DNA of 64,000 bases from Bryobacteraceae bacterium (GTDB taxonomy: Bacteria > Acidobacteriota > Terriglobia > Bryobacterales > Bryobacteraceae): NCBI GenBank assembly GCA_025928545.1, contig JAICJH010000022.1, positions 25,106-89,105 of the forward strand, written 5' to 3'. The position numbers and the translations under genes were made by a program. Below the pieces are notes generated by a model. It was not told the origin of the DNA and ran no database searches. It worked only from the letters and a program-made list of their open reading frames with translations. This document shows, one piece after another, positions 61,545 through 64,000 of the stretch; the first letter of the stretch is position 1; every line of letters begins with the position of its first letter.

Positions 61545-63686
61545 CTACAGCTTCTCCAGCAACCGAGCCGCCTCGTGCAAGTGAGCGGCGAGCCCATCCA
61601 AAGCCTGCGCCACCGCTTTCGCCTGCTCCAAAGCCTCCTCGGGCCGGCCCGCCTCTACCGCCTCCCGAATCCCAGGCAGAGTCTTCACCGCGTATCCCGT
61701 ATACCTTCCCGGAGCATAAATGACGTGCCTGTACCAGGGACGTCCCGGCAGGCCTGCTGCGACCGTCAAATCGCGCTCGCTGTTTATCACCAGCCGGTTG
61801 ATCGCCGCAATCTTCTCCGGAGCAGCCCCGGATAATTTCCCCCCAGCCCTGCCGAACGCTTTGTTGAACTCATCCGCCGCCTGCGAAAGTTTTCCGTTCG
61901 CCTTGCGCACCGCATCCAGACTGACCTTATCTTTCGCCTGCTCCAGCCGCCCGATTTCATCCAGATACCCGCCCACCGCCGTTGCCAGGCGCCCGAACTC
62001 GAAAGGCAGCACGGGCGCGTCGGCCAGCCGCATCGTGACGCTCGCGTTCATTTGCGCCAGCGCGCGCCCATAAACAAAGTCCGTATCTTCGAAGTGGCTG
62101 TACCAGTAAAAATCGTCATACGCCGAATGATAAACGCCGTTTCCGCTGACGTGATCGAACCCGAGCGAGAGCGAAGCGATCCCCAGATGCTGTAGAAATG
62201 GTGTATAGTCTGAGCCCGACCCCAACGGAGTCAGATGAAACTCCGTCGTCGTTTTGGCCGATGTCTTCTCGGCCTTCGCCAAATACTCGTCCAGCAGACT
62301 GTTGCCGCTGACCGGATCTTTCACCTCCCGCACCACCTCGCGCATTGTGCTTTCAAGCGTCGCCGACCCGCCCAGGCTCAGCTTGCCTTTCCCGCTCGAA
62401 TCTGAATTCAGATAAACCGCCAGCTTGCGGTTGAGTTCTTCCGCATGTTTCTCCATCCATTCGGTGGAGCCCACCAGTCCGAATTCTTCGCCATCCCAGA
62501 ACGCCAGCAGAATCGTGCGCTTTGGTTTCCAGCCTTTGTGCATCAGTTCTGCGAACGTGCGCGCGGTCTCCAGCAGCGCGGTGGCGCCCGATAGCGGATC
62601 GTCCGCGCCGTCCACCCATGCATCGTGATGGTTGCCGTACATCACCCATTCATCCGGAAACCTGCTGCCGGGGATTCGCGCGATCACGTTATAGAGCGGC
62701 CGCGTCTCATTGTTCATCGCAATCTGAAGATGCACCTTCGCCGCGCTCGGTCCCAGATGATAGGTCAATGGCAGCGCGCCCCGCCATGTCTCCTGCGCCA
62801 CCGGCCCCTCGAGAGCGGCGATGAGCGGCATCGCATCGTCGTAGGAAATCGGCATCACCGGAATCTGCTGGATAGTAGTTGCTTCCGCCACCTTCAGCCG
62901 CTTACCGCCCGGTTCCGATGCCCATCCCGGCGAAAGCGGGTCGCCCGGCTCAACCCCCAGATCGAGCACGCTGCCGCGCTGCACCCCGTTGCCTGGCCGG
63001 TACGGGCCCTTCGGGAAAACATCGCCCTGAAAGAATCCATCGTCTCGCGGATCGGAATAGATGATGCATCCCACTGCGCCGTGCTCGTAAGCCACTCGCG
63101 GTTTCACGCCGCGAAAGCTCTGCCCGTAGCGCACGATGACGATCCTGCCTTTCACATCCACGCCTTTCTCCTTCAGCCTGTCGTAGTCGGCGGGCAGGCC
63201 GTAGTTCGCGTAAACGAGAGGCGCCGTCACATCGCCGTCGCCGGAGTACGCGTTATAAGGAGGAACAATGTCCGGATTTGAAGTCGCGGGATCCGTAGCC
63301 ACAGCCGGCTCTGTGAGTTTCGCGCGAAAGGGAACTGCCCCGGCGAGTTCAAGCAAGCGCGTGCGCGGCGTCGGCAGCATCGCCTCCATCGGTTCGATAG
63401 TCGCGTCGAGGCCATATTCGCGCAATTGCGCCTGTATCCACTCGGCCGCTTCTTTCGAACCTCGCGTGCCGGCAAGATGTGGCTGGGCCGAAAGTTTTTC
63501 CATCGCAGCCCGGATACGCGCCGCATCGGGCACCGCGCGAGCCTGTTGTTCCCACTGGATTTCCTCCCGCTCGCCCGCCGCGTCATAACCGCGGATACTG
63601 ACGGTGGCGGCGAAAACGCTCAACGCCGAAATCCCGAATACCAGTGTCTTGCGCGAAATCAGGAACATGAATCTTGAGTGTCTCAT
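61545..63686 (-). CDS. Secreted M28 metallopeptidase (glutamate carboxypeptidase II/PSMA-like)
   Basis: The 713-residue protein has a signal or anchor segment (about 8-28). Its domain order is that of PSMA and the transferrin receptor: a peptidase part, a PA insert (about 150-260, GRIVIVRYGQSFRGVKPRVA), the M28 core and a helical dimerisation domain at the end. The zinc ligands are in YGNHHDAWVDGADDPLSGAT, FWDGEEFGLVGSTEW, LNSDSSG and GNGVYHSAYDDFYWY. It probably trims peptides or folate-like gamma-glutamates in the periplasm. The ribosome site GGGAGG is very close to ATG 63686. Confidence 0.93.
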   Translation of the reverse strand: MRHSRFMFLISRKTLVFGISALSVFAATVSIRGYDAAGEREEIQWEQQARAVPDAARIRAAMEKLSAQPHLAGTRGSKEAAEWIQAQLREYGLDATIEPMEAMLPTPRTRLLELAGAVPFRAKLTEPAVATDPATSNPDIVPPYNAYSGDGDVTAPLVYANYGLPADYDRLKEKGVDVKGRIVIVRYGQSFRGVKPRVAYEHGAVGCIIYSDPRDDGFFQGDVFPKGPYRPGNGVQRGSVLDLGVEPGDPLSPGWASEPGGKRLKVAEATTIQQIPVMPISYDDAMPLIAALEGPVAQETWRGALPLTYHLGPSAAKVHLQIAMNNETRPLYNVIARIPGSRFPDEWVMYGNHHDAWVDGADDPLSGATALLETARTFAELMHKGWKPKRTILLAFWDGEEFGLVGSTEWMEKHAEELNRKLAVYLNSDSSGKGKLSLGGSATLESTMREVVREVKDPVSGNSLLDEYLAKAEKTSAKTTTEFHLTPLGSGSDYTPFLQHLGIASLSLGFDHVSGNGVYHSAYDDFYWYSHFEDTDFVYGRALAQMNASVTMRLADAPVLPFEFGRLATAVGGYLDEIGRLEQAKDKVSLDAVRKANGKLSQAADEFNKAFGRAGGKLSGAAPEKIAAINRLVINSERDLTVAAGLPGRPWYRHVIYAPGRYTGYAVKTLPGIREAVEAGRPEEALEQAKAVAQALDGLAAHLHEAARLLEKL

Positions 63687-64000
63687 TTCCTCCCGGTCAC
63701 AACGAAATTAAAAATATTGCAAATCCCCGCATCCCTCTGAGTACAAAGCAACTTGACCCGTCCAGCCCCGCCAATACCGCCCCGTCAGTACCCCGATTTC
63801 TTGACACCGTGTGCTACTTTCCAGTCAGGGAGTGGTTCTTCGCCGGCCGCTCCTGACAATTATTTCCTGGCCAGGAAACGTCGACTGAGGTGAAACTGGA
63901 CTCTCGGGTGCCTGTTAAGGGCTCACGGCAGCGGCCCTTGGGACCGTGTCGACGAGAGGACTTTCCAGACTAGTTTGGATAACTACCAGCCACAGCGAAA
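63687..64000. other. Intergenic end of the window
   Basis: No gene is visible. Notable items are a CGCCCCGTCAG...TTGACA block (63778-63806) similar to one at 59918-59945, a perfect 16-bp palindrome TTTCCTGGCCAGGAAA (63863-63878), and TAGTTTGGATAACT (63971-63984). The last is almost the reverse complement of the break point of the phosphorylase fragment. Confidence 0.45.

Overview
The window looks like the chromosome of an acidobacterium of the Solibacter/Bryobacter type. The reasons are the high G+C content, a member of the Solibacter-expanded TIGR03435 family (7784-8569, with its FEAASVK signature), a DUF1080 sugar-hydrolase protein, two DUF5658-type small membrane proteins, secreted carboxypeptidase-regulatory and PEGA proteins, and a heterotroph's KaiBC locus. 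This assignment is inferred from protein families; there is no rRNA in the window.

Layout. (1) 0-12.9 kb holds mostly single secreted or enzymatic genes: a heptaheme c-type cytochrome/TPR protein, a peptidase-like protein that has lost its zinc ligands, a cupredoxin-like protein, a coupled PPIase-FGE pair behind a possible attenuator, PEGA, DUF1080, TIGR03435, a type B carboxylesterase and a TAXI-type binding protein, then small or decayed ORFs. (2) 12.9-14.2 kb has no convincing gene. (3) 14.2-17.6 kb carries two polytopic GT-C-type glycosyltransferases. (4) 17.7-26.5 kb has a structured leader, a TonB-dependent receptor, a YfiR-like periplasmic protein and, facing it, a CHASE8-HAMP-PAS-GGDEF-EAL protein. 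A dead IS5-type transposase, a small secreted-protein gene and an ISNCY-type fragment lie between them. (5) 26.7-43.0 kb is a complete Tad (Flp) pilus locus. Its parts are flp2-tadE-tadE-tadG on the + strand, an NtrC-type sigma-54 activator, a NarL-type two-component pair, and a long minus-strand operon flp-cpaA-cpaE-tadA-tadB-tadC, two micropeptides, DUF192, cpaB and cpaC. Both flp genes have a GG-N10-GC element just upstream. (6) 43.3-43.7 kb holds the 5' end of a truncated alpha-glucan phosphorylase. (7) 43.8-54.0 kb is a minus-strand signalling operon: kaiC, two kaiB genes, a five-PAS histidine kinase, a single-domain response regulator, a receiver-kinase fusion lacking the phospho-acceptor His, and a membrane histidine kinase. 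No kaiA is present. (8) 54.3-57.0 kb is a possible island next to tRNA-Phe, with a perfect inverted repeat, a zinc-ribbon membrane protein, a DUF2971-like protein and a small partner. (9) 57.1-63.7 kb is housekeeping: tRNA-Phe, class I fumarase, HemB, a 46-residue zinc microprotein behind a consensus promoter, SerS and a PSMA-like M28 peptidase.

How the parts work together. The Tad locus should build a Flp pilus under sigma-54 and NarL-type control. The YfiR/GGDEF-EAL pair should set c-di-GMP, which commonly governs adhesion. The Kai operon should feed a KaiB/KaiC state into multi-PAS kinases. The most unusual items are the Kai-kinase operon with its H-box-less member, the twin MDNVT micropeptides inside the Tad operon, the rearranged YfiR/YfiN region and the paired sigma-54-like sites on both flp genes.
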